Positions 23,274-34,249 of a stretch of DNA of 64,000 nucleotides are shown here, one piece after another. This DNA is from Ophioderma brevispina (taxonomy: Eukaryota; Echinodermata; Ophiuroidea; Amphilepidida; Ophiodermatidae): assembly GCA_023653785.1 (NCBI GenBank), contig JAMKCH010005417.1, positions 62,001 through 126,000 of the forward strand, in the 5' to 3' direction. Position numbers and translations under genes: made by a program. The stretch's first letter is position 1, and each line of letters starts with the position of its first letter. The notes below the pieces were generated by a model. That model was not told where the DNA came from. It saw nothing but the letters and a program-made list of their open reading frames with translations, and ran no database searches.

Positions 23274-23530
23274 CAGGGGGGGGGGGGGGTGGACTGGAGG
23301 ATTTGAGGGGGAACCCGAGAAATTTTTTAAGAAGTGGGGACGGTGATTTTTTTTCATCAACGAAGAGAGGGGGAACGTGAACTTTTAAATATGGAATCAG
23401 CATGACAAAAAAAAAAAAAGGATCAACTGAGTGTGAAATTTTTGATTGAACGGAAGCGATTGGGGAGGGGACCGCGAAAATGTCTGCCAAAAAAAGTTGA
23501 AATCCTCCATTATCCCCCCCCCCCCCCCGC
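23274..23530. mobile_element. MITE-like element with G-run/C-run ends
   Basis: The left end is GCA plus 14 G plus TGGACTGGAGGATTT; the right end is AAATCCTCCATTAT plus 15 C plus GC. The interior is ~200 bp and G-rich on plus (GAGAGGGGGAACGTGAAC, GGGGAGGGGACC). This is an inverted-repeat, non-coding element. Homopolymer lengths could be sequencing-sensitive. Confidence 0.6.
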
Positions 23531-24383
23531 ATAAATATGACCGCCCCCTTAATAAATAAAGCTTACATAGCATGTCTTTATTTTCCTGCATATTGGTCGT
23601 GTTTGTTTATTATTTTTGCCCCAAATGTCTTAACTTATTTACCTATCTCGCATAAACTGGAAATGAAATCGTTCTTGTAAATTGGTAATTCTTTTACTTA
23701 GACCTTTGAATACGATAAAGTGCCACTTTTTCTGACAGCGTCATTTTTTGGAAAAAAGGGAGTGTGTGTCGATGCCAAAGGTGGTTTTTTTGGAAAACAA
23801 CGACTTTTGTGGCAGACCGAATGTTTCCTCTCTTCAAAACTTTTTTAACTTTTTCCAATCATTCAGTTCTAAGCGAAGATTAAGCAATGAAAATGTCCGT
23901 TGATTAGGGGGGAGCTTATCTTTTGGGAACCGCGTATTAGCACCATCATGCATCAGTGCATCGCTGTTCGTATAGATTCTGTTAGGAACTACCCTCTGCA
24001 TATGACCTGATGAACATAGGGGTCTAATAGGGATCTCTCTCCTTCCCGATTCTATGGAATATAATCGCTTTTCCATTAGATATTTTTATTTTGCCCTTTG
24101 ATTAAAAGGCGAAGTCGAATTTCCTGATGTGAAATCCGACACGGCCACATACATGTGGCATTCTTAGGGCAATCGGAAAAGAGAAAAACTCGTCAGAGGG
24201 GGGGCAAAGGTGGTTCACGAAATGCCCTTATTCAAAAAATATGCTACTTTTTAAAAATTGATCATGGTTTTCATTGCATGATACGATTATTTATCGCATC
24301 ATTTTAGCTAAATAGGGCCTCCTATGATGTTCAACTATTTATTTAAGGGGTGGTATCTGTTTAAAACACAATATTTTCTAAAA
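23531..24383. other. Unassigned stretch
   Basis: No gene recognised. Confidence 0.35.
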
Positions 24384-26754
24384 CAAAAAGAGGAATATTG
24401 GTTGATCGTGCACTTTTCTTTTTTCATTTAGTTTATATTTTGTGATTTTTGCTGGTATAAAACAAAAGTGACAAATACCTGCAATGAAATAACGTGCCTG
24501 CCGACCTGCCAGATTACTAGCAATTGTACGTTTTTTGAACCAATAAGATTTTTACGATTCGAAATTAAAACAGTATAATCTGCGATTTCCTATATTGATT
24601 GGCAAATTTGTATTTTCAGCATTGTGCTAATTATTACCAGTATAGCTTATGTATATAGGTTATTGATTGATGTGTAATTATTATGGATAAAATGTTCTAT
24701 TTAAAAGTCTCTTGGGAAACACTGTAAAAAAGTAGGTAACGAGGACGCCTGATGTTCACCATATGAATGATTTTTAAGCATTTTAATAACGCAGTTTTTA
24801 AAGAACACCATATAATATTTGTTGGTCAAATTATTTGGAAATAAAGTTTAATAATGGTTTCACTCTAGGTGTTCAAACCCGGAACACACACGTTGAACAG
24901 CTTACAGGCATAATGACGCCGCGTTAATGTAAAAACACCAATTTTAACACGAGTGTTACAAAAACACATGTAATACAAAATATTAGTGGAACACATTGAG
25001 TTGTTACTAACCGTTCCAAAAATGGATATAATGGTCTTACAGACAAATAACCATAAGATCCAAACCCCTAACCTAAATCAATTTAGTCCAAATTTGACTG
25101 TGGTAAGGATTGAACTTTTCTCCACATATTTGTGCAGTTTCAAGACAGTTTATAGTTTTGTTTTAAGTGTTTTGTTTCTTCCCTAAGCTTTTTACATTAA
25201 ATAATTTTTCTTGGCCTAAATTGGGAAGGTGCTTTTAAGATGAAACTCCAGGGATGTATGTATAAACAAAATACCTAAATTTTTTTTTTTTTTTTTTTTA
25301 ACATTTTTAATTCTTTAGAAAATGATTTCTTCTAGGGCAAATATTTAGGGAACATTTAAAAAAACCTTTTATTTAAATAGGGAAACTTTCAAATTGCACA
25401 TTTTAAATTTGGTGTTCTTGCATTATCCATACAATATACTATTAGGATTTAAATAAGGAAATAGTTTGGACTGTCTAAACTACTTACTTAACTCTTGTTA
25501 GGGGGCACAGAAGGTTAACGTCCTTGTTCTTCAATGGGGCTTGACCTGTTTCCCCCTACTTTCTAAGCAAAAAGAGGAATATTGGTTGATCGTGCACTTT
25601 TCTTTTTTCATTTAGTTTATATTTTGTGATTTTTGCTGGTATAAAACAAAAGTGACAAATACCTGCAATGAAATAACGTGCCTGCCGACCTGCCAGATTA
25701 CTAGCAATTGTACGTTTTTTGAACCAATAAGATTTTTACGATTCGAAATTAAAACAGTATAATCTGCGATTTCCTATATTGATTGGCAAATTTGTATTTT
25801 CAGCATTGTGCTAATTATTACCAGTATAGCTTATGTATATAGGTTATTGATTGATGTGTAATTATTATGGATAAAATGTTCTATTTAAAAGTCTCTTGGG
25901 AAACACTGTAAAAAAGTAGGTAACGAGGACGCCTGATGTTCACCATATGAATGATTTTTAAGCATTTTAATAACGCAGTTTTTAAAGAACACCATATAAT
26001 ATTTGTTGGTCAAATTATTTGGAAATAAAGTTTAATAATGGTTTCACTCTAGGTGTTCAAACCCGGAACACACACGTTGAACAGCTTACAGGCATAATGA
26101 CGCCGCGTTAATGTAAAAACACCAATTTTAACACGAGTGTTACAAAAACACATGTAATACAAAATATTAGTGGAACACATTGAGTTGTTACTAACCGTTC
26201 CAAAAATGGATATAATGGTCTTACAGACAAATAACCATAAGATCCAAACCCCTAACCTAAATCAATTTAGTCCAAATTTGACTGTGGTAAGGATTGAACT
26301 TTTCTCCACATATTTGTGCAGTTTCAAGACAGTTTATAGTTTTGTTTTAAGTGTTTTGTTTCTTCCCTAAGCTTTTTACATTAAATAATTTTTCTTGGCC
26401 TAAATTGGGAAGGTGCTTTTAAGATGAAACTCCAGGGATGTATGTATAAACAAAATACCTAAATTTTTTTTTTTTTTTTTTTTAACATTTTTAATTCTTT
26501 AGAAAATGATTTCTTCTAGGGCAAATATTTAGGGAACATTTAAAAAAACCTTTTATTTAAATAGGGAAACTTTCAAATTGCACATTTTAAATTTGGTGTT
26601 CTTGCATTATCCATACAATATACTATTAGGATTTAAATAAGGAAATAGTTTGGACTGTCTAAACTACTTACTTAACTCTTGTTAGGGGGCACAGAAGGTT
26701 AACGTCCTTGTTCTTCAATGGGGCTTGACCTGTTTCCCCCTACTTTCTAAGCAA
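24384..26754 (+). repeat. Exact 1184-bp tandem duplication
   Basis: Copy 1 is 24384-25567 and copy 2 is 25568-26751. Both begin CAAAAAGAGGAATATTGG. Every landmark compared is offset by exactly 1184 bp, including a run of 20 T (25280-25299 and 26464-26483) and a 66-codon open frame at 24986 and 26170. I saw no differences between the copies. The junction has a 3-bp shared CAA. The unit has no recognisable gene; the 66-codon frame is duplicated only because the DNA is. Confidence 0.95.
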
Positions 26755-26785
26755 GCATTTGACACTCAAAACTATTCTTATTTTG
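26630..26785. repeat. Foldback at the end of the duplicated unit
   Basis: 26636-26690 (TAAGGAAATAGTTTGGACTG ... GTTAGGGGGCACA) is an inverted, diverged version of 26738-26785 (CCCCCTACTTTCTAAGCAAG ... AAAACTATTCTTA). The right breakpoint of the 1184-bp duplication falls inside this palindrome. Confidence 0.6.
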
Positions 26786-27190
26786 ACTCTATGAGCTCCA
26801 TCAATGATTTGCACCATTTTTTTATCAAATCGGAGAACTTAAAAAATTTGACCCCTGTCACAATAAAATTGACCTGTTTATTGATTTTTTTTGCTGTTTT
26901 TAGTCTAACTCTTAAAGCTTACGTTGTAGATCGTCCAAACTACACTTTCTGAATCCTTGTGGTTAGACAAATAAAACATGGTATATAATTTAAGCACGCT
27001 TGGAATCCAATTTAAAATTTGACCCCTGATAACAACTTTGTTCTTGGCCCCTCTCCTTTAAGGCCCCCATTTGTGGCACTTAAGAATTAGGTTTCAGGGG
27101 TCCCTGTCATCTGTCTACTACTTAATCACTCCAATACCTTTTGTACTTGAGTGTGTTAAAATGTCTGCTAGCTCCGGGGCTAATCATGTG
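26705..27190 (+). repeat. Dispersed repeat, copy B (plus)
   Basis: Plus-strand copy of the element at 11180-11960, uninterrupted by the retroelement palindrome found there. Shared landmarks include CAATGGGGCTTGACC, TTGCACCATTTTTTTATC, AAATTTGACCCCTG, TTGGCCCCTCTCCTTTAAGG, CAGGGGTCCCTGTCA and GTCTGCTAGCTCC. A related fragment (ACTCCTTGTGGCTAGAC near 28100, compare ATCCTTGTGGTTAGAC near 26955) suggests a further diverged copy downstream. Confidence 0.75.
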
Positions 27191-30100
27191 ACACACTATA
27201 TAGCAACGTATGGCAGCAGGCCACTCCCCGAAACAACCGTGGCACATCCATATAAGTGATTAACGATTAAGTTTGGCCATTTTGGTCGCATGCCCCCCTC
27301 CCACGATATCCCCTAAGTGTATGAAGAAAGGAAAAAGGATGTCCGTAGTTCCCGTCAGTTCCCATAATTCCAATTTTTAACTTCTACCGTATTCTTAACG
27401 GGTTTCCCCTTTTCTAATACCCGTGTTCCCGCTTTCTAATCTTTACCTCATATATAGTTCCAGTCATACTGTAGTTGCGAACTCCTCCTCTTTTCATCCA
27501 TATAAATTCCGTGTTAACCTTAGTAAGAGGAGCATGACCGGGTCAACCATGTTCATCCCCACTATGAGAAAAGGTATGCATATTGTCCGCCTTGTCAGAA
27601 GGATTACAAAAATGTATAGTTTGTACCATCATGCACGATTGATTTTGGAGTACGTTATAGGGTTAAAAATGGCTAAAATTGCTAAAAAGGTAATCTCCAT
27701 ATTGTATATATAGGGGTCAAAACGGAAATTGCTCAAGTTTCGTTAAAAATTCAAAACAAACTGTTAATCTTTGATTCAGTGCAAAATAAAGAAATCATTA
27801 CAATGTGTAGTATCATGTTATGTGGCAAAATAGGTAGCAACATAATCCAAACGGCATTGACTTCTTTGACCTTTATCTGAGTCTATGTAAAGTTTAGCAT
27901 AACCAAAACTATACTTTTTGGGAGTCCTCATTCCTCAGCAATATTTGCAAGGTATTAAAATATAACAGAGTACACTTTAGTTAACCCGTACCAATTGAGA
28001 TTGTTGACATTTTTACCCATTTAGGCACTATTTACCCTATAATTCAAAACCAATGGTCCCGTAAGCAGTGGTACAAAATATACATTTGGAGACTCCTTGT
28101 GGCTAGACGCGAAAAATATGGCATACTTTTCAACATGATTGGGAAACTTAGAGTTTTTACTTCCTGTCTGTACCTTAAACAATTGAGAGTACTAAACTAC
28201 CCAGCAGTGACCTAGAGAGAGTCTATACAACTATGGTGTTTAAAACCTTTTCTGTAGTGGTTGATGAACGCCACTTCCATCAGGTTTATACCCATCCCGT
28301 ATTTACTAATATAAGGCACACACCACACATACGCACACACCACATACTCGCACAGGACACCAGGGAAGGTGGCCCAGCAAGAGTAAAACAAAAAATTTAA
28401 AACTAATGACCAAAAACTGTCCCGATTGAGGGCATATAGCTAAAAATGAAGAAATAAATCGGAGAGGTCCGGGAAAATTCTCAATAAATAAATTATTTTT
28501 TTTTCAATGAAAATATACGGTTTGTTAAAGTTATCAATATCAATTCAATAACGTATTGAGGAAATGTCCGTCGGAGGATTAATGACTACATTAATCAGAT
28601 TTGCCTTACTTAGGTTGCTTTTTGTTTTTGGTTTTTCAATGTAGGGTTTAAGTTAGGATAGCCTACATATAAGCTCCTATACCTGCTACAGACATGAAAA
28701 ATTTGATGTTTTTTAAAAATGATTTTTTTCGATTTTTAGCGCCAATCAATGATAGTGCCTATAAGGGGGGTTGTTTTGGTTTCAGCTTCTTATAGCTAAC
28801 GTCTAAGCTAATGACACCAATTTAACATAAATCACTCATGGGATGAGCAGGAAAGCTATTATTAATATGTCAGGGTACCTTGAAAAGAAATTGTCCCCCT
28901 AAAATGCCGAACCGATATGCATGGATTCCGACTGAGTTTAAAGCGTAAATCGAAGAAGAAGGAGTACTTGGCTGTGTGAAGACAGAATAGATTTAATTTC
29001 CGCTCACATTTCACTCCAAAAATACCAAGAGTAAATAAACTTTGTGTCGCATTTGCCCGCCATCCAAACTAAAAAAACTGGAAGATAGAGATGGGGAGGT
29101 TACCGTCTCGTTGTACATGTAGTTTTGCTCATTTTTTTCTGTTCAAAAAAAAAATATCACCCACGACTTTAATCGAGAGGGTTTAAAAAAATGTTTTATA
29201 TTTTCGGCAGGTGATAAATCATTATAATCTTGCCTAAGGTGGTGACAAAGTTTAATAATGCTACAGGGTAACGTCTGATAAGGTTCCAAACGGAACCTAA
29301 CAACCTTAACCTTGGTACCCCCGCCGCAAACCGCGAAAAAAGCCGAGAACCGCGAACGAAATTCTAGCTAGCCCTTGGGTCTGTATGCATGGCGGATTCA
29401 TACTTCATATAGAAGATGTCGGCCGGCGCTATACATTTCGAAAAATGACTTCCGCTCGATGGATAACATTATACGATTTGATTGAAAAAAGCATGTTCGA
29501 AAGGCTAAGGGGCCGTTCGGCCGAAGTCCGCCCATGAAGTATGATCCCACCAATAGGCGAAATATTGAATCACTCAGAATCAAAATTTTTAAATTAAAAA
29601 AAAAAAATGGTGAAACATATGCATTTTCATGACCATATTTGGAATCACCATGAACAATGTATTCACATGAGTACAAAACATTAAAACCAGTCTTACGTCG
29701 GTCATCTGCAGTTAATGGCCATTTCCCTATTCACTATGCACACAGTGCATTCAATAGGCCTATGAACTTTCATGCGTACTCTGTGCTAACGCATAGGACA
29801 TGAGAGAACTCACGTCTTTGCGAGAAAAGTGCTCATGGGATTTTCTTGGTAGAAAACTTAATTGTAGATTATATTATCATCAATAACATCTGTGATTTAT
29901 TATGATAGAAATTCAGAAAAATCCGAAAATGGTTTAATTTATAAAAAGAGTGGTATTTTGGTTGAGGGTAAAATGTAAAACTCGATGCCAAAAATCACAA
30001 GTGATTGCTGGGCAGATTCAAGAGGGCGCCATGGCCAAACGGTTAGACCTATACTCTTCGTAGAAGCTGAAAAAGATCCGAAACGACCATTCCTAACAAG

Positions 30101-30566
30101 GCTTCCACATGTAAAAACAAGCCTGAACTCGCCAATGTTCATTGCACCAATTTGTGGGTAATCGCTCATCAATAGCGTCATTGATCAGTGATTGGATGGT
30201 GTCCTGTCAAGTGGGAATCATTTACATACGATCAACTTACACCACTGGCGAGTGCAAATTGGGTAAAAAGTTTAACTATGGCGTGTGAACTGCGCCCTAT
30301 GATGAGATTGCGATTATTCCGTATGAAATACGTGTGTACACAATTGTGCAATCAACCAACCCTCTTATGAATGGATTCAGTCACACTGAGTGGTTGGGTG
30401 GGAAAAGAGTCGAGCCCGGTTTACAGTGGACACTAAACTGCAATATGTGAAAGACAGCTTAAAAACACTGACTAAAATCGATCCAAACTGCATTTCCCCA
30501 TGACCATTGTGTGGAGCTACAAGCTCTACAGATCTCAGAGGTGAATGTTAGAATTTTTTTTTTTAA
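27191..30566. other. Mostly unassigned; one diverged repeat and a weak tRNA-like site
   Basis: 28075-28165 is a diverged relative of 26930-27010. A CACA/ACAC-rich patch lies at 28317-28350. A short inverted pair GATTCATACTTCAT / ATGAAGTATGATCC bounds 29395-29545. TGGCCAAACGG near 30031 resembles an A box, but no good B box follows, so no tRNA or SINE is called. Open frames at 29398-29676 and 29939-30181 (minus) are unidentified. Confidence 0.4.
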
Positions 30567-30657
30567 ATTATCTCGAGATAATAAAATTTATGCCGAGATT
30601 AGATCTCGAAATAATAAATTTTCCCGAGATAAGATCTCAAGATAATAAAATTCATCC
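30567..30657. repeat. ATCTCGAGATAATAAA tandem repeat
   Basis: Three to four degenerate units of ~30 bp built around the self-complementary ATCTCGAGAT with AATAAA spacers. The units are internally palindromic. Confidence 0.75.
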
Positions 30658-30749
30658 GTGGATAAAAAAAATAACTTTCCTGAAACTTTTCTACCACGAG
30701 TTGTGTCACAGGGCTGCGAATAACGTGCGTAGCTTTGGGGACAGTGTGG

Positions 30750-30850
30750 CTGTGGCAGGAGGGGAGATGTGGTCTCAGGACTTCAGGGCGGCATACAACG
30801 GTTGAATGAAGAATAGGGCACTCGATTCAGTTTTACTCTTCACGCAACAT
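30750..30850 (+). repeat. Dispersed repeat shared with 49.5 kb
   Basis: CAACGGTTGAATGAAGAATA, GGGCACTCGATTCAGTT and ACTCTTCACGCAACAT recur in inverted orientation at 49490-49585 with few changes. The class is unknown and no coding sequence is evident. Confidence 0.7.
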
Positions 30851-30899
30851 CGTTTACGATTGATTCCGAAAGACAATTTCAAGAAAGGAAAAACCGCGA

Positions 30900-31560
30900 T
30901 TATGTTTCTGGATAGAACGTTTCTAAGCTACATACGACTTGTTGTTGGACGATTTTAAACGAAATTAGAACAAGTGCGAAAGCATGGCATGTCACGTTGG
31001 GCCACTCCCACTCTCGGTGTTTGGGAAGTTGTTCTGGGTAATTATGAGCACGGTGAAAGCTTTTGAAACCTATGGGGACGGTGACAAACCATTTGCAGTA
31101 GGCCACTCTCTTTGGAAGATCATTTGCAAGTAGTGCATTCCTCTGTTGGATGTGGTACGAATGCCATCCCAGATCAATCCCTGTGATACGGTTAAAAGAT
31201 AATTGAGCCAAGAGTATGTATTCCTTTTGTGTGGGATTCCTTGGAGGGTGGTTCTTATGTTGTTGGTGTTTGCTCGAGTTCTTGCTGTTCTTTTGCCTTT
31301 CATAGTGGATCTTTTCTCTTTAAGCTCACTCTATGTCTATGGTATTGGTCCACAATTTCATTTATTGTATTCTTGTTTGGTGGAGCGATTAATGAAAAAA
31401 TGTGAGAGCTCCAAACGAAAGGTTTTTACATTGGCTTTTGCGTTCAGGAATGAAGTTGCACCCATGTACACGCTCTCAGTGGTGATTTGGCGGTTGATGG
31501 TACCAGGCTGATGACCAGCCAACTGAAAGCAATGCTCAAATAACGATTTTAGCTTCTATC
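30900..31560 (-). other. Overlapping open frames, possibly transposase-derived
   Basis: The minus strand holds a 103-codon frame (31211-30900) and an overlapping one (31303-31070). A segment of the first (His-Ser-Tyr-His-Ile-Gln, then Asp-Leu-Pro-Lys-Arg-Val-Ala-Tyr-Cys-Lys-Trp-Phe) is loosely like the linker before the catalytic core in some Tc1/mariner-type transposases. No catalytic triad is visible. The plus strand is open too (31203-31511). The link is weak inference. Confidence 0.2.
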
Positions 31561-31834
31561 TAGATTAATGACAGTTTTTTTTTTTTAAATCAGTTTTTTT
31601 GTTTTTTGAATTAAAAATTCAAATGTTAACTGTTCACACTTCTTTGAAAGTTGTGCACCAAATCCACTGCCGTTTCAATACATTTGCGATACTCCTATAT
31701 CTGTCATTACTTTTGAAAAATATGTTTTAATTTAAACCATCGTCTTAAGTCGTACCTTTATCATTTGTATACAAACTAATAGTTCCTCTTTGTACATAAT
31801 ATGTGGTGAATCTATTATATTACGGTTCTTTGGT

Positions 31835-31882
31835 ATACATATTTTTGTGAAGCGGACAAAAAAATCTGAATCTGAATCGAAA
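31835..31882 (+). repeat. AATCTG-type tail, possible LINE 3' end
   Basis: AAAAAAATCTGAATCTGAATC resembles the short hexamer tails that end some non-LTR retrotransposons on the coding strand. No RT coding sequence was recognised immediately upstream, so this is suggestive only. Confidence 0.25.
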
Positions 31883-33401
31883 ACATATCCAGCTAGGTGA
31901 AAAGTGGACGAAGTAAAATTTACATTCCTTTCACTTAATCACTTGTTAATTGAGTGTATCTCGGTATCAAGGGACCCAGATGGGATGGGGGTGAGGGAAA
32001 TGGCCAATAATTTATAGAGGAAATTTAGGCCCTTCGTACAGTAATAGTTTAGCGAAGATTGACACGAAAAATATTTTAATATTTTTTTTAATGTTGCAGT
32101 TTTGGCACACTTTGTACAGTACAGTATAACCCCCAGCCCGCGCGCAGTGGCTGTAAGCCCTGATAAAACTAAAAGGGGATCCGTCTGCCTCATACAGTCA
32201 ACGGGTAAGGGTATTTTAGCTGGATGACTATGTTTTCAGTTTGTAGATTATGGGACCCATCTTTTTAAATTAGCGGGGGACAATGAATTTAATTATTAAG
32301 ACCAATAAGATTTAATCTTAAATGAATTTTATTATGGAAAATAACAGCCAATTTGTGCGAAAAAAATAAAGATTTGTATGACCCCCGTCACGCTTGATTG
32401 GTTATTATTTTGCTTCGGGAACACATTTAAGGTAAAAAATGGACGTAGTATCCCTACATGGAAAAACCAAACCCATTATCGTCATCCGAGTCATCGGTAC
32501 CGTCGGTTTTTGAATGAATCAGTAGGAAAGTAATTTTTGTTCTAGTTGACATAATAAACAGGTTTTGATTTTGGAAAAATAATGGCCTTGGGCCAGAGGG
32601 TCATGTATAGACCTTGATTTAACATATTCGGATTTATATATACGGTCGCCCCCGAAGAGCAAACGATACCTGATACTTGACACGTGACCTTGGGTACCTG
32701 AAACGTGACACCAAAAACTATTCATCTCGTTTACCGTTTATAACTACAAAACGGCAAAGCACAGCAAGAATTCTTATCTCCTTGTCACAGCGTTAATCGA
32801 TCAAGAGGTGAGACTATACATGGGTGCTTGTTAAAAACAAAAACAGGGGGGGTAGGACATGCCAAACCTAACAGCAAAAAAGCAACAGAACAGCATATCA
32901 TTTCCGACGTCAACCCGAGTGTTAGGTCTATCCAAAGACTTAAACGGTAGGAGGCGCTCTTACGCATTATCGGGCAAACAAAGACTTGACTAAAGATAGG
33001 CCTGGTCACGAAATTTAAATCTAAATGGACCGTTATTGCAATTTACACTATCTACAGGCGGGGTTAATCCAACTAACCCCGACAGGGGATTTTGAAGTCA
33101 ATAATAATTTCCAAATGATCATGATATTACTAACACACTCAAATTGTAAATTCTGCTACAGAAATGCTACAATACTAGGACTACGCAGTGTAATAATCAG
33201 TAAATTGTCAGTTGTGCTAAATTATCAACAGTAGGCCCAGGCCCACGTCCTTGCCACTTTTTCAGTCGTCACTTGCTATTTAAAGTTCACATCACAATCA
33301 TGCTTCTGTTAACTACCTGGCATTAAATCAAAACTCCAGGGAAAAGAAACTTCCCCTGCAAAAGTAATCTCTATCAAACTTAATACCCTTGAACATACGC
33401 G
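31883..33401. other. Unassigned stretch
   Basis: No gene, RNA or repeat recognised. Open frames on the minus strand (31939-32193, 32519-32725, 32785-33009) have no motif I can name. Confidence 0.35.
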
Positions 33402-33438
33402 GCATGGCTACAGAGCTATGCGCGCTCTGTAGCCATGC
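33402..33438. other. Perfect hairpin, 15-bp stem
   Basis: GCATGGCTACAGAGC (33402-33416) is exactly complementary to GCTCTGTAGCCATGC (33424-33438), with a 7-base loop. It could be a MITE remnant or a structured RNA; nothing nearby decides. Confidence 0.8.
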
Positions 33439-33558
33439 GCAACCGATTACACTCTACTATCAAAACAGCCTTTATAATTATTAATACACCCCAAAACCAT
33501 TGCACTCCTGGGTTATAAAGCATGAGAAAACGCGTGGTTTGTAGTACATCATAGTTAC

Positions 33559-33695
33559 CTGCCATCAAGACTTCCTTTGCACTTTCCTTAAAATAAACGG
33601 CATACTTGAGCACAGTGTCGAATCTTAAGGGAGAAGGACTTCCGACATTCCGATAAACACAGATTGCACTTAGTTTGTCGATCTTGGGGTGAGAA
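33559..33695 (-). CDS. Candidate internal exon (minus), unidentified
   Basis: On the minus strand, TTTTTCCTCCCTAAG is a plausible acceptor (exon begins at 33695) and GGCAG|GTAACT a plausible donor (exon ends at 33559). The 137 bp are open in one frame, encoding about 45 residues with an amphipathic, helix-like second half (Phe-Asp-Thr-Val-Leu-Lys-Tyr-Ala ... Glu-Val-Leu-Met-Ala). No family is recognised. It is on the same strand as the better-supported exon at the right edge, but ~30 kb away. It may be chance. Confidence 0.25.
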
Positions 33696-33895
33696 CTTAG
33701 GGAGGAAAAAGAGGTCAAGGCGGGAGAGTGCTGAGAAGGGAAACATGAATGGGTAATAGAGTGAAGAAGGGATCTAGAGAACGGAAGTAGACAAACATCG
33801 GAGAAGAAACAGGCAATATAAACGGCTAGGCAAGGAATAAAACAGCAAATTAATCTCTTTAGGGGTTGTCGTTAGAATACTCGGAAGCAGGATTC

Positions 33896-33943
33896 CGGTA
33901 TTTTACCGGGCAGCGAGGGGGGGTTAATCCGGTATTTTACCGT
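33896..33943. repeat. Duplicated CGGTATTTTACCG palindrome
   Basis: ATTCCGGTATTTTACCG and AATCCGGTATTTTACCG occur about 33 bp apart, separated by a G-rich spacer. Short, self-complementary and non-coding. The region 33720-34220 is otherwise unassigned. Confidence 0.6.
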
Positions 33944-34249
33944 TTAACAACAGTAACATGTTACACCCAAGTTTGTAAGAAAATGAGTAGCGAGAACAGA
34001 GCGATAAATTATGTGAATAAAAACTGACTACGTGAATAAGCCAAAATACTGTATGTGGGAAATGGTTGTTGCCCATCAATGGATATGATCCAAACGTTTT
34101 TGGACAGTACGAAGATCTTGAGAAGAGGAGTTCTTGGTATCCCCCGCTGGTGGTTGATAACCAATGAAAAAACTTATGCAACTGATAAAAGGGATTGCTG
34201 AGGCCCTCAACAATAAGTTACCATGTATTTATCTAATGAAATTAAGCGA

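Noticed and set aside
24986..26370. Duplicated 66-codon frame as a gene pair
   Set aside because: Identity of the two frames only reflects the exact 1184-bp DNA duplication; composition is not coding-like.
30025..30100. tRNA or SINE from an A-box-like TGGCCAAACGG
   Set aside because: No acceptable B box at the required distance and no T-arm.
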